From an uncultured Eubacteriales bacterium (GTDB lineage: Bacteria > Bacillota > Clostridia > Christensenellales > UBA1242): a stretch of DNA of 64,000 nucleotides. The notes below the pieces were generated by a model, which was given only the letters and a program-made list of their open reading frames with translations, ran no database searches and was not told the origin of the DNA. Both the position numbers and the translations under genes were made by a program. Where the stretch lies: positions 62,001 to 126,000 of the forward strand of contig CARUPR010000003.1 of assembly GCA_949077035.1 (NCBI GenBank), read 5' to 3'. Positions 37,444 through 46,654 of this stretch are shown piece after piece (positions within the stretch are counted from its first letter, which is position 1; each line of letters begins with the position of its first letter).

Positions 37444-39248
37444 CAATCTTCACCATCAAGTTTTAAAATTGACATAAACGCTTCTGATGGAATTTCCACC
37501 GAGCCTATCTTTCTCATTCTCTTTTTGCCCTCTTTTTGCTTTTCAAGAAGTTTGCGTTTTCTTGTGATGTCGCCTCCATAACATTTTGCAAGCACATCCT
37601 TTCTCATTGCAGAAATTGTTTCTCTTGCGATAATTTTTCCGCCAATAGCAGCCTGAATAGGCACCTCAAAAAGTTGACGAGGAATAATTTTTTTAAGTTT
37701 TTCAGTAAGAGCTCTTCCCCTTGTATAAGCTTTGTCTTTATGCACGATTATTGAAAGAGCATCACATTTTTCTCCATTTAATAGAATATCAACTTTCACA
37801 AGTTCACTTTCTTCATAACCGGCAATTTCATAGTCAAAACTTGCATAACCTTTTGTTCTGGATTTTAAACTGTCAAAAAAATCATAAATAATTTCACCAA
37901 GAGGTAAAACATAATTTATTTTCACCCTGCTTTCATCAATATAAGATAAATCTTTATAAATACCACGCTTTTCCTGACATAATTCCATAATCGCACCCAC
38001 ATATTGAGGTGGTGCAAAAATGCTGGCCTTTACAATAGGCTCTTCTATATAATCGATTTCAACAGCCGTTGGCAAAGAGGATGGATTTGACAATTCAAGC
38101 ATCTCACCATCAGTTTTATACACATGGTAAAATACACTTGGTGCAGTGGTGATTATATCAAGATTGAATTCTCTTTCAAGTCTTTCAGTGATTATTTCAA
38201 GGTGCAAAAGCCCCAAAAATCCACATCTAAAGCCATAACCCAAAGCCTGCGAAACTTCTGGTTGAAATTCTAATGATGCATCATTTAATTTAAGTTTTTC
38301 AAGGCTTTCTTTAAGTTCATTATATTTTGCCCCATCGACAGGGAAAATACCACAAAATACAACTGGTTGAACTTTTTTATAACCAGGAAGAGGCATCTGC
38401 GTTGGATTTGTTGCACTTGTCACCGTATCACCAACCGCAACATCACTGATTGTTTTAATTGAGCAGGCAAGGTAACCAACATCACCCGACCTCAGCACAT
38501 CTGTGGCTTTTGCAAAAGGGACAAAAACACCAACTTCAGTCACATCATAAATCTTTCCTGTTTGCATCATTTTGATTTTATCGCCAACTTTAACTTCACC
38601 ATCAAAAACGCGAATAAGACATATAGCACCCTTAAAATTATCATAATAGCTGTCAAAGATAAGACATTTAAGAGGTTTTTCATCTTCACCCTTAGGGCAA
38701 GGAAATTCCTTTATAATCATTTTCAACACATCTTCAATATTTGTGCCATCTTTTGCAGAAATACATGGTGCGTGCATTGCAGAGACACCAACTACATCTT
38801 CAATCTCTTTTTTCACCTCTTCCGTCCTTGCAGATGGCAGGTCAATTTTATTTATTACAGGCAATATCTCAAGATTATTGTCAATTGCAAGATAGGCATT
38901 AGCAAGGGTTTGAGCTTCTACCCCTTGAGATGCGTCAACGATAAGAATTGCCCCCTCGCAGGCAGCTAAAGAACGTGACACTTCATAGGTAAAGTCAACA
39001 TGTCCAGGCGTATCAATAAGATTTAAAATATAATCCTGACCTTCAAAGGTATAATTCATACGCGTCGGTGTCAATTTTATGGTAATTCCCTTTTCTCTTT
39101 CAAGCTCCATACTATCAAGAAGCTGTTCTTGCATATCTCTTTTCGCAAGCGTGCCAGTTTTTTCAATAAGTCTGTCAGCAAGCGTTGATTTTCCATGGTC
39201 TATATGAGCCACAATACAAAAATTTCTAATTTTTTTCAATCTTTCCAT
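37443..39248 (-). CDS. lepA: Elongation factor 4 (LepA)
   Basis: 601 residues, full family length. G1 [16 protein letters not shown] (about 13-28), REKGITIKL (G2 switch), DTPGHVDF (G3) and NKIDLPSA (G4). The LepA-specific C-terminal domain is present, with [19 protein letters not shown] basic tail near the end. EF4 back-translocates or remobilises ribosomes. The start has no close strong ribosome binding site. It is coupled to hemW. Confidence 0.97.
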   Translation of the reverse strand: MERLKKIRNFCIVAHIDHGKSTLADRLIEKTGTLAKRDMQEQLLDSMELEREKGITIKLTPTRMNYTFEGQDYILNLIDTPGHVDFTYEVSRSLAACEGAILIVDASQGVEAQTLANAYLAIDNNLEILPVINKIDLPSARTEEVKKEIEDVVGVSAMHAPCISAKDGTNIEDVLKMIIKEFPCPKGEDEKPLKCLIFDSYYDNFKGAICLIRVFDGEVKVGDKIKMMQTGKIYDVTEVGVFVPFAKATDVLRSGDVGYLACSIKTISDVAVGDTVTSATNPTQMPLPGYKKVQPVVFCGIFPVDGAKYNELKESLEKLKLNDASLEFQPEVSQALGYGFRCGFLGLLHLEIITERLEREFNLDIITTAPSVFYHVYKTDGEMLELSNPSSLPTAVEIDYIEEPIVKASIFAPPQYVGAIMELCQEKRGIYKDLSYIDESRVKINYVLPLGEIIYDFFDSLKSRTKGYASFDYEIAGYEESELVKVDILLNGEKCDALSIIVHKDKAYTRGRALTEKLKKIIPRQLFEVPIQAAIGGKIIARETISAMRKDVLAKCYGGDITRKRKLLEKQKEGKKRMRKIGSVEIPSEAFMSILKLDGED

Positions 39249-39347
39249 GCAGAAATTATATCAAATATCAAAAAAAATTCAAACTTTTATTAGTAATTTA
39301 TAAAAGATTTCATTTTTTAAAATTTAAAAGGGAAATTTTATATTTTG

Positions 39348-39406
39348 AAAGTGATGTTTTATAAATTAAAAGTGATATTTTATAAATTAAAAGTGATGTT
39401 AATTAA
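39348..39406. repeat. 21-bp tandem repeat upstream of the GDPD gene
   Basis: The unit AAAGTGATRTTTTATAAATTA occurs at 39348-39368 and 39369-39389, with a partial third copy from 39390. It lies in the 327-base divergent gap 39249-39575 between lepA and the GDPD gene. The rest of the gap is AT-rich with no visible gene. Confidence 0.7.
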
Positions 39407-39575
39407 AAACCTTTATTGGATTTTAAAATTATTCTTTATCATTTTCTTGATAATTTTCGCAAATAATATTCAATTTTGTCTTTAATAATAAAAATAATTG
39501 AAAAAACACTTTATTTTATTAAAATATTATGCTAAAATATTAAAAAGATTAATATTATATATAAATGAGGTTTTA

Positions 39576-40304
39576 ATGGATTTATTTAATTCGTGGCTTG
39601 TTCAACAACCTATTGCACATAGAGGCCTGCATAGTTCAACCATTCCAGAAAATTCAATGACAGCTTTTGCAAAAGCAATCGAAAGCGGATACCCTATCGA
39701 ACTTGACGTGCAAATTATCGCTGATGGAACTATTGTTGTCTTTCATGATGAAGGCCTTTCACGCCTAACTGACAATGATGGTTATTTAAAATTTTTAAAC
39801 AAGGAAGATTTAAAATATCTTTCTTTAAAAGGAAGCACAGAAAAAATACCAACCTTTGAAGAGGTATTAAATTTTGTTGATGGAAGGGTCCCTCTTCTTA
39901 TCGAAATTAAAAATGAAGGCAAAGTTGGAAAACTTGAAAAGGGAGTGCTTGAACTTTTAAATAATTATAAAGGTCAGTTTGCTGTTCAATCTTTCAATCC
40001 TTTTGTGCTGGAATATTTCTATAAGTATGCACCAGAAATTCCAAGAGGACAACTATCAAGCTATTTCAGAGATATAAAACTTTCTTTCTTTAAAAAATTT
40101 GCACTTAAACGAATGATTTTAAATAATCGTGTAAGTCATCCTGATTTTATAAGCTATGAGGCAAAAAGACTTCCAAACAGATTCACTAAAAAATATAAAA
40201 ATCTTCCACTTCTTGCATGGTCTGTGACAAGTCAGAGCGAATATTTAAAAGTTGTAAAACATTGTGACAATGTAATTTTTGAATATTTTGAACCGGTGAT
40301 TTAA
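39576..40304 (+). CDS. Glycerophosphodiester phosphodiesterase
   Basis: I use ATG 39576 after AAATGAGGTTTTA; the frame is open back to 39498 without a ribosome binding site. 242 residues of the GDPD TIM-barrel family. PIAHRGLHSSTIPENSMTAF (catalytic His-Arg and Glu-Asn), IELDVQIIADGTIVVFHDEG (metal ligands Glu-Asp and second His) and LLIEIKNEG are intact. No signal peptide, so it should act in the cytoplasm on glycerophosphodiesters from lipid turnover. Confidence 0.88.
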   Translation: MDLFNSWLVQQPIAHRGLHSSTIPENSMTAFAKAIESGYPIELDVQIIADGTIVVFHDEGLSRLTDNDGYLKFLNKEDLKYLSLKGSTEKIPTFEEVLNFVDGRVPLLIEIKNEGKVGKLEKGVLELLNNYKGQFAVQSFNPFVLEYFYKYAPEIPRGQLSSYFRDIKLSFFKKFALKRMILNNRVSHPDFISYEAKRLPNRFTKKYKNLPLLAWSVTSQSEYLKVVKHCDNVIFEYFEPVI

Positions 40305-40345
40305 AAAATTCTTTAGCGTATTTCTTTTAATTAAAAAAACAAAAA

Positions 40346-40370
40346 AAATAGATGGCAACCCCATCTATTT
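40346..40370 (+). terminator. Terminator of the GDPD gene
   Basis: AAATAGATGG pairs with CCATCTATTT around a five-base loop, with flanking A- and T-runs, so it also serves the convergent 40452 gene. Confidence 0.85.
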
Positions 40371-40451
40371 TTTCTTTTATTTAATATAATGTTTATAATT
40401 TTATTTTTAAATAGAAAATAATTTTTTTGTAATTTTAAGAAAAATTGTTTT

Positions 40452-41876
40452 TTATAATTCCCCGCCTATTTCAGCAGTTTCAGCCTCTTCAACAACTTCC
40501 TGTTTTTTCTCAACTTCTTCATTGTTTTCGAGAGCTTCTTTCTTTATTATCTTGGCATCTTTAAAATCTCCCAAAATATTTTCGCTGTCGATAAAATTTG
40601 GCACATTTATCTCTTCAATAACATGATTGTTTAGAAGCAAACCATGACCAGCTTTTTCAAGATTTTCAGCATTAAAAACCTTCAACTTTTTATTTGAAGC
40701 CAAAACATATCTTCCTGCCGTCTTCAGTTTTGGCAAATTGAAAACTTCCAAGTCCTCATTTGCATATAAAAATTCATTTGCAACACTTTCCACATTTGGA
40801 AGGTCAATATACTTAAGAGCAAGATTATTCCTTAAGAAGCTGAAACCTATTCTTGTCACATTTTCATTTCTATAACCAATAATTTGATTTCTCTTGTTTG
40901 CAGTTATAGTAATCAACTTACCATTTACAGGTTCTACTTCAATTATCTTATTTTCTTGGTCATCTTTTCTTATTTTTATATTTTTAATTTTTCCTATACT
41001 ATGGGCAAAACTATCAAGTTTTCTGGCTGGATATTGGGCAATAGTTTTATTCACAAAGTCAACAATATAATTATCAATCAAAAGATATCTGCTTGGGTCT
41101 AATGTCATTAATTTTCGATGATTTAGTATCACATTGTTTTCACAATAATCCACATTATTTACAAACAAATTGCGTTTATAGAATCTTCCATTATTAGCCC
41201 TAGCAAAGCCTTTCAATTCAAAAGAAGCCATCTTGCTGTCAATCAAGCTTAAACCAAAATGTGCCATAAAAGAATCTGTAAGCCCCTCAATGATATTGTC
41301 AAGATTATTATCAAAGGTTGCATCAGGATTATCTACCTGATGATTGTATCTGTTTTTAATTGAAAGAGTGCTTAAATTGCTTCTTGTGCACTGAATACTT
41401 ATTACACTTGTCCCATATTCATCCTGTCTTTGTGGGTCTGTAAAATCCTCTCTTTTTATTTGGTCAACATTCTTTTTGACCGCAAACCAAACTCTGCAAG
41501 TTTGAAGTCTTTCTCTATTAAAGGTGCACAGCCTTTCATACTTTGTGTAATATTTCATAAAATATCGCACTTCATTCTCATTTTGACATTCAGGATATAA
41601 AATATACCCTGCCTCATCTAAAAGTTGCTCTGGAGTTTTGACACTTTCTTTATCAACTTCTTTTTTATCTTTCACTTCAATAAAACTATAAATATATTCT
41701 TGAAACTGAGGCAAACAATCAAGCACAGCATAATACAAATCTCGGCTTGGCGCAAAAGATTCAGAGATAATCTTAGTAAGCAGCCCTTCAGTTTGAAGTA
41801 TGGTTGGAAAAAGACTTCTGCACAAATGTGCAAAATTTTCTCCATAATGCTTTTTGATATACTTTAAATCATTCAT
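40452..41876 (-). CDS. Unknown protein with C-terminal leucine-rich-type repeats
   Basis: 474 residues from ATG 41876, which shares one base with the stop of the preceding gene. The first ~330 residues are not recognised: mixed helical, charged, with CRVWFAVKK and a Tyr-rich stretch. Residues about 340-435 form LRR_5/BspA-like repeats of ~23 residues, e.g. LALKYIDLPNVESVANEFLY and DLEVFNLPKLKTAGRYVL. The tail is rich in Glu. There is no signal peptide, so unlike BspA surface proteins it appears cytoplasmic. Confidence 0.6.
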   Translation of the reverse strand: MNDLKYIKKHYGENFAHLCRSLFPTILQTEGLLTKIISESFAPSRDLYYAVLDCLPQFQEYIYSFIEVKDKKEVDKESVKTPEQLLDEAGYILYPECQNENEVRYFMKYYTKYERLCTFNRERLQTCRVWFAVKKNVDQIKREDFTDPQRQDEYGTSVISIQCTRSNLSTLSIKNRYNHQVDNPDATFDNNLDNIIEGLTDSFMAHFGLSLIDSKMASFELKGFARANNGRFYKRNLFVNNVDYCENNVILNHRKLMTLDPSRYLLIDNYIVDFVNKTIAQYPARKLDSFAHSIGKIKNIKIRKDDQENKIIEVEPVNGKLITITANKRNQIIGYRNENVTRIGFSFLRNNLALKYIDLPNVESVANEFLYANEDLEVFNLPKLKTAGRYVLASNKKLKVFNAENLEKAGHGLLLNNHVIEEINVPNFIDSENILGDFKDAKIIKKEALENNEEVEKKQEVVEEAETAEIGGEL

Positions 41877-42169
41877 CAACCATAAACCCTTTTCATAAAT
41901 ATTTTATTATCATCTTTTATAAGGCAGGCCCTGTCATCAATTTTGATTTTTTCTGATATATTGTTTTCGCCGATAATTTCAAAAGCATAAGGCTGGGCAA
42001 ACAGTGGCGAAAAGCGATTTAAAAGATTATTTGAAATAATCAATTTATCACCAATTTCAGGCACAATTTTATCAAACTCAAGACAAAGAAAATAAACCTC
42101 TTCAGTCAACTCATCCAACAAAATATATTCGCCAAATTCTTTTATTTCTTGAATTGTAAGCTCAATCAT
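41876..42169 (-). CDS. Small hypothetical protein coupled to the repeat protein
   Basis: 97 residues, beta-rich and acidic, not recognised: IQEIKEFGEYILLDELTEEV and YFLCLEFDKIVPEIGDKLII. No membrane segment. A weak site (AAGGAAGA) precedes ATG 42169. TGATG links it to the 474-residue protein, suggesting a two-protein module. Confidence 0.6.
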   Translation of the reverse strand: MIELTIQEIKEFGEYILLDELTEEVYFLCLEFDKIVPEIGDKLIISNNLLNRFSPLFAQPYAFEIIGENNISEKIKIDDRACLIKDDNKIFMKRVYG

Positions 42170-42299
42170 AATCTTCCTTTTAATATTATATACATTCTTA
42201 AAGCTTAGTCAATATTGTTTTTTATTTTTATACTTAAAAATGAAAATCTTTTGAATCTTTTTTAAAATTTAAGATAATTTTTTGTTATTTTTATAAATT

Positions 42300-42836
42300 T
42301 TATCTTTTCAATCTGAGATAAGAAACAATTTTTATTCCATATCTTTTTTCTGCTTCTACATAAAATGGAGAAAAATCTATCTCGGTATTTTTATCTTGCT
42401 CACAAACCACAACACCATCATTATTAAGCAAATCATATTCAATAATCTTGGCAAGTGCCTTTTCATAAAGCCCAGACTTGTATGGCGGGTCAAGAAGAAT
42501 GATATCAAATTTTTGACCTTTTAAATATTTTGTTGCAATTTCAAAATCGGCATTAATCGTCTTTGCATGGATATTCAAACTTTTTAAATTTGCAGTTGTA
42601 AGCATCAAACTGCGTTTATCCTTATCAGCAAACACCACCTCTTTTGCGCCACGACTTAATGCCTCAATGCCAAGGGCACCAGTTCCACAAAAAAGGTCAA
42701 GCACTTGTGCGCCAACAATCTCATCTGTCAATCTATTAAAAATGGCCTGTTTTACTATGTCTGCAGTCGGTCTGATATGTTCATACTTATTATCTGCAAG
42801 TTTTCGGCCGCCATATTTCCCTGAGCAAACTTTCAT
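42300..42836 (-). CDS. rsmD: 16S rRNA (guanine966-N2)-methyltransferase RsmD
   Basis: 178 residues. Motifs: SGKYGGRKL at the start, RPTADIVKQAIFNRL, the SAM-binding LDLFCGTGALGIEALSRGA (about 44-62) and catalytic ILLDPPYKSG. It methylates G966 in helix 31 during 30S assembly. Stands alone here; coaD and recG, common neighbours elsewhere, are not adjacent. Confidence 0.95.
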   Translation of the reverse strand: MKVCSGKYGGRKLADNKYEHIRPTADIVKQAIFNRLTDEIVGAQVLDLFCGTGALGIEALSRGAKEVVFADKDKRSLMLTTANLKSLNIHAKTINADFEIATKYLKGQKFDIILLDPPYKSGLYEKALAKIIEYDLLNNDGVVVCEQDKNTEIDFSPFYVEAEKRYGIKIVSYLRLKR

Positions 42837-42983
42837 AATTAAGATTATATTTTAAAAGACAAAAATTGTCAATAAAAGAATTAAAAAAAGTAAAAGTTAA
42901 AACTCAAATCTCAATATTTTGATTAAAAAGATATTAATCATATGTTAGCAATTTAAATCAAAACAAAAAAAAATAAAACTAAT

Positions 42984-42990
42984 TCGACAT
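42984..42990 (-). promoter_or_regulatory. Candidate 0A-box upstream of the NMT1-like lipoprotein
   Basis: TTCGACA on the plus strand is the complement of the Spo0A core TGTCGAA. It is about 55 bases upstream of the 43046 start. By itself a seven-base match is weak evidence. Confidence 0.25.
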
Positions 42991-43045
42991 ATATCCTCAC
43001 AAACAAAGTCATTAAATCATAAATTGACTAATGTAAGGAGGAAAA

Positions 43046-44065
43046 ATGCATAAATTTAAAAAATTTTCACTTTTTATCGTCTGCTTTATGATGGTGCTTG
43101 GTGCATCGCTCATGTTTGTGGGCTGCGGTAATAAGGATGAAAATAAAATCAGACTTAATGAAGTCACTCACAGCATCTTCTATGCCCCACTCTATGTTGC
43201 ACTCAATCTTGACTACTTTAAAGATGAAGGCCTTGAAGTAACTCTTGAAAGCACAAGCGGCTCTGACTCATCTATGACAACATTGATAAGCGGAAGTGCT
43301 GACATTATCTTGGCTGGCCCAGAACAAGTTGTTTATGCCGAAGAAGTAAAAGATAAACCTATGGTGTTTGGTCAACTTACACAAAAAGATGGCTCTTTTA
43401 TTGTAGGCAAAGAAAACAATGAAAATTTCACTTTAAATGACCTTAAAGGCAAAACCATAATTGGTGGAAGACAGGGCGGAATGCCTGCAATGACTCTTCA
43501 ATATGTCATTGAAAAAGCTGGTCTTACAATTGGCACAAATGCTTCTAAAGGCGAGGTAAATTTGAGGACTGATGTTGCTTTCGCAAACATTGGAAGTGAA
43601 TTTATCACCTCAGGCAATGAGTTCTGTTCACTTTTCGAGCCTACTGCAACCAACCTTCAAAAAGCTGGCAATGGTTATGTTTTAAAAGCTGTCGGTGACC
43701 TTTCTGGATACATTCCATACACCTGCTTCATAGCAAGAGAAAGCTATTTAAAGAAAAATGCAGAGCAATCTGAAAAATTTTTAAAAGCTGTTTATAGAGG
43801 CTATCAATTTATGGCAACTCAAAGTCATAGCGAATCTGCAAAAGTGCTTCAAAAATCATTTGCAGGCATGACACTTGAAGAACTTGAAATTGCCGTTTCT
43901 CAATATCTTGCAATTGATGCATGGTGCTCAAACCCAGTGATGAGCGAAACATCATTCAACAATCTTTTGAATGTGCTCAACAATGCATCAAAAGATAAAT
44001 ATAATCCTAAATATGAAAATATTGTAAATACAACAATTGCAGAAAAAATTGTTGCACAACAATAA
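43046..44065 (+). CDS. NMT1/SsuA-like ABC substrate-binding lipoprotein
   Basis: 339 residues. A lipoprotein signal ends in the lipobox FVGC (Cys about residue 27). The mature domain is of the NMT1/THI5/SsuA type: NEVTHSIFYAPLYVALNLDY, DEGLEVTLESTSGSD and SGSADIILAGPEQVVYAE. These bind thiamine-pyrimidine precursors, sulfonates or nitrate. TAAGGAGGAAAA precedes the start. No permease or ATPase gene is next to it, so partners must be elsewhere. No TPP riboswitch is recognisable upstream. Confidence 0.85.
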   Translation: MHKFKKFSLFIVCFMMVLGASLMFVGCGNKDENKIRLNEVTHSIFYAPLYVALNLDYFKDEGLEVTLESTSGSDSSMTTLISGSADIILAGPEQVVYAEEVKDKPMVFGQLTQKDGSFIVGKENNENFTLNDLKGKTIIGGRQGGMPAMTLQYVIEKAGLTIGTNASKGEVNLRTDVAFANIGSEFITSGNEFCSLFEPTATNLQKAGNGYVLKAVGDLSGYIPYTCFIARESYLKKNAEQSEKFLKAVYRGYQFMATQSHSESAKVLQKSFAGMTLEELEIAVSQYLAIDAWCSNPVMSETSFNNLLNVLNNASKDKYNPKYENIVNTTIAEKIVAQQ

Positions 44066-44138
44066 TTTCTTTTTAGGAAAAACAGGAAAGCACTCTCAAA
44101 CATCACATCATTCTTGCGTGATATGATAGCAAGAAAAC

Positions 44139-44168
44139 AAAAAAAGCACAAAAATTTGTGCTTTTTTT
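44139..44168 (+). terminator. Terminator of the NMT1-like gene
   Basis: AAAGCACAAA pairs with TTTGTGCTTT around a short loop, with A-run and T-run on the flanks. Confidence 0.85.
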
Positions 44169-44217
44169 AAATCATTTATTTAAATCATTTATTTAAATCA
44201 TTTATTTAAATCATTAA
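44166..44217. repeat. 13-bp tandem repeat, four copies
   Basis: The unit TTTAAATCATTTA repeats three times exactly (44166, 44179, 44192) and once with one change (44205). It fills the gap between the convergent lipoprotein terminator and the stop of the surface-protein gene. Confidence 0.85.
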
Positions 44218-44219
44218 TT

Positions 44220-46499
44220 TTAATAATAATCTTTATAACTTACCTTCTTTTCTTTCACCCTTGCAGAGCCATCTCCACCTCTTGAGCCGCCACCTCTGCG
44301 TTTTCTTAAGATGATAATTGTCACAACAACAGCAATCGCAACTGCAACAATTGGAAGAGTGATATAAAGCCACAACAATTTATTCAATCCATTGGAATTG
44401 TCTTTCTTAATCAAAAATGATAATTTTAGCGAATTGTCATTATATTCTTGCACATATCGCATATTGATAGAAAATTTGTAAGTTGTTGTGCCATCTTCTT
44501 CATTTTTTTCTGGAGCAGCAGTAATCAAAGATTGTGTTGAATTTGAGCCATATATCGCCTTTATGTCACGAGCGAAAGCATCCACATCAAGGACATAATC
44601 TTTTTCCAAAACCACCACCAAAGATGGAGAAGAAGTTGGAGAAACTGCAAAAGGTTGTCCTTCATAAATTTTTCCACCAAAGGTAATTGATTTTACCATA
44701 CTTGTCTGATATTGACCAAAGTCAACATAAACTGCATTTTTCGAGAAATATGCAACAAGTTTAAATTCTTGATTAAAAGGCTCCTGCCCAAAGGAAATTG
44801 CAAGTGCACTGTCTTGGTCATTATCAAAAAGCACCATCTTGGTAAAATTACCTTGCTCATCTTTTGTGAAAAGCTCCCATCTTTCAAAGACAAAGATATC
44901 AATTCCTTCTGCTACAACCTTCTTTTCCTTTGTCTTTCTTGAGAAAGTCAATTCAACATCATTTTTGCTGAGTGATGAACCATTATCAACCAAGATACCA
45001 CCCTGATTTTGTGTTTTTGCCTCTTCTGAAAGTGCAACTATACATTTAAATTCTTTTGCACCCACAACAAATGAATAGGCACCACTTGTCAAATCACTTG
45101 CTTTGAAAGTGATATAATAACCAGTCACCAAATTATTGTTTTCTATCTCTTCAATAGAATAAGGTGCCAATAGCTGATTATTGTTTCGTTGAACTGTTGT
45201 AAGTTGATAAAAACCAAAAAATTCATCTTTAAGCATTATCTTAATCTTCACCTGCTCACCAAAACGGGCAGCAAGTCTGGTTGTTTCTTCTTCATCCAAA
45301 ACAAATCTTGCAGTATCTATGCAAAGTGTGTTGTCAAGAAGTTGTTGAAAAGAATAATTAAAAGTTTGAAAATTTTGAAGATGTATTCCAGAATTTACCA
45401 GCATAAAAATTTCTTCAAAATCCCACATAGCAAGAGCAAGGTCGAAATTAGATTTGTCTGTCAAAAATTCTTTATTTATATTTGCTTCACCTTTCAAAAA
45501 TTCGCCTATCATCAGTGTTTTATCGCCACTTGGCTTTAAATTTAAATCACTGTAATAACAGAAATTTACATTTGATGACTGAATTGAGCCAACAGCGCCA
45601 CCAATTATTGCACCAAGTTGTGCCTTTAATGAATTATCATTATTTGTGATTTGACCGCCATAAATGCAGTTTTTAACAGCGGTATTGCTTCCATAAACTC
45701 CTCCAGCAATTCCGCCAACAAAGATATTTTCACCATTTTCTAAATTGATTGTATTTTCTATATTAAACTTGCCAAAATTTATGCAATTATGATAATAACC
45801 GTCTTTAATATTTCCCACAAGACCACCAGCAAATATGGAAGAATTGTTTTTGATTTCAATATTGACGTCATAATAATTGATACAATTTTCAATATTAATA
45901 TCGCCACTTATAGGCAAATCATTGATAATTTGACCGGCAAGTCCGCCAAAATTGACATTTGAATATACCGGAAGAGCTATACTATTGTTTGCTTCATCCA
46001 TAGAATTATCAAGTTCGCAATTATTAAACTTAATATTTCTGCCCTTTCCGACAAGCAAGCCAACAAACAACTCTTTTGAGTTGAGAGGTGCAAATTGATA
46101 ATCAATCTTTCCACTTACCTTTACATTTTGAATAACAGCATTGTAAGCATTTGGAATAAGACCAAAATAGACCTCACCTCCCTCAGCTGCAAAATGGATA
46201 TTTGAAATTGTCCAGCCATTGCCCTCAAACTTTCCTTTAAAGACAAGTTTGCTTTGATTGACTGTTGTGATATATGAAAGTTCTTGCTCACTTAAATCAA
46301 TATTTCCTTCAAGAGAAATGGTCACATTTTCATTGCCATATATTTCATTATCAGACATAACATTTACAAATTCTTCTGCTGTAGAAATGGTTTTGTTTAA
46401 ATTTTCCTCGGCAAAGCTATCAGAAATATTAGGTGCAACAATTCCTACACCGCAAAGCAAAAATATAAAAGAAAAAACTAAAAGATAAATTTTTTTCAT
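44220..46499 (-). CDS. Large membrane-anchored surface protein with beta-helix-like repeats
   Basis: ATG 46499 follows AAAGCGGGTGAAT; about 759 residues. A signal peptide (MKKIYLLVFSFIFLLCGV to FAEE) is followed by a repeat region (residues about 90-330) of GLUG/right-handed beta-helix type, e.g. NGWTISNIHF, GGLAGQIIND, GGLVGNIKDG and GGIAGGVYGS. A ~330-residue region lacking known motifs follows. The C-terminus has a membrane helix (LLWLYITLPIVAVAIAVVV) and Arg/Gly-rich tail. No LPXTG, so it is held by the helix. An adhesin-like role is inferred. Confidence 0.7.
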   Translation of the reverse strand: MKKIYLLVFSFIFLLCGVGIVAPNISDSFAEENLNKTISTAEEFVNVMSDNEIYGNENVTISLEGNIDLSEQELSYITTVNQSKLVFKGKFEGNGWTISNIHFAAEGGEVYFGLIPNAYNAVIQNVKVSGKIDYQFAPLNSKELFVGLLVGKGRNIKFNNCELDNSMDEANNSIALPVYSNVNFGGLAGQIINDLPISGDINIENCINYYDVNIEIKNNSSIFAGGLVGNIKDGYYHNCINFGKFNIENTINLENGENIFVGGIAGGVYGSNTAVKNCIYGGQITNNDNSLKAQLGAIIGGAVGSIQSSNVNFCYYSDLNLKPSGDKTLMIGEFLKGEANINKEFLTDKSNFDLALAMWDFEEIFMLVNSGIHLQNFQTFNYSFQQLLDNTLCIDTARFVLDEEETTRLAARFGEQVKIKIMLKDEFFGFYQLTTVQRNNNQLLAPYSIEEIENNNLVTGYYITFKASDLTSGAYSFVVGAKEFKCIVALSEEAKTQNQGGILVDNGSSLSKNDVELTFSRKTKEKKVVAEGIDIFVFERWELFTKDEQGNFTKMVLFDNDQDSALAISFGQEPFNQEFKLVAYFSKNAVYVDFGQYQTSMVKSITFGGKIYEGQPFAVSPTSSPSLVVVLEKDYVLDVDAFARDIKAIYGSNSTQSLITAAPEKNEEDGTTTYKFSINMRYVQEYNDNSLKLSFLIKKDNSNGLNKLLWLYITLPIVAVAIAVVVTIIILRKRRGGGSRGGDGSARVKEKKVSYKDYY

Positions 46500-46654
46500 A
46501 TTCACCCGCTTTATATATATTAATATATTTAATATATCCAAATATATCTATTTTAAATTTACCACATAATAAAAATTTTTCCAAATAAAAAACTAAATAT
46601 TTTTACTTTTAATTTTTTTATTTGTTTTTGTTTATCTTTTATCAATTTTTTCAG

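Noticed and set aside
42837..43045. TPP or other riboswitch before the NMT1-like gene
   Set aside because: No conserved core sequence or terminator-antiterminator pair is visible.
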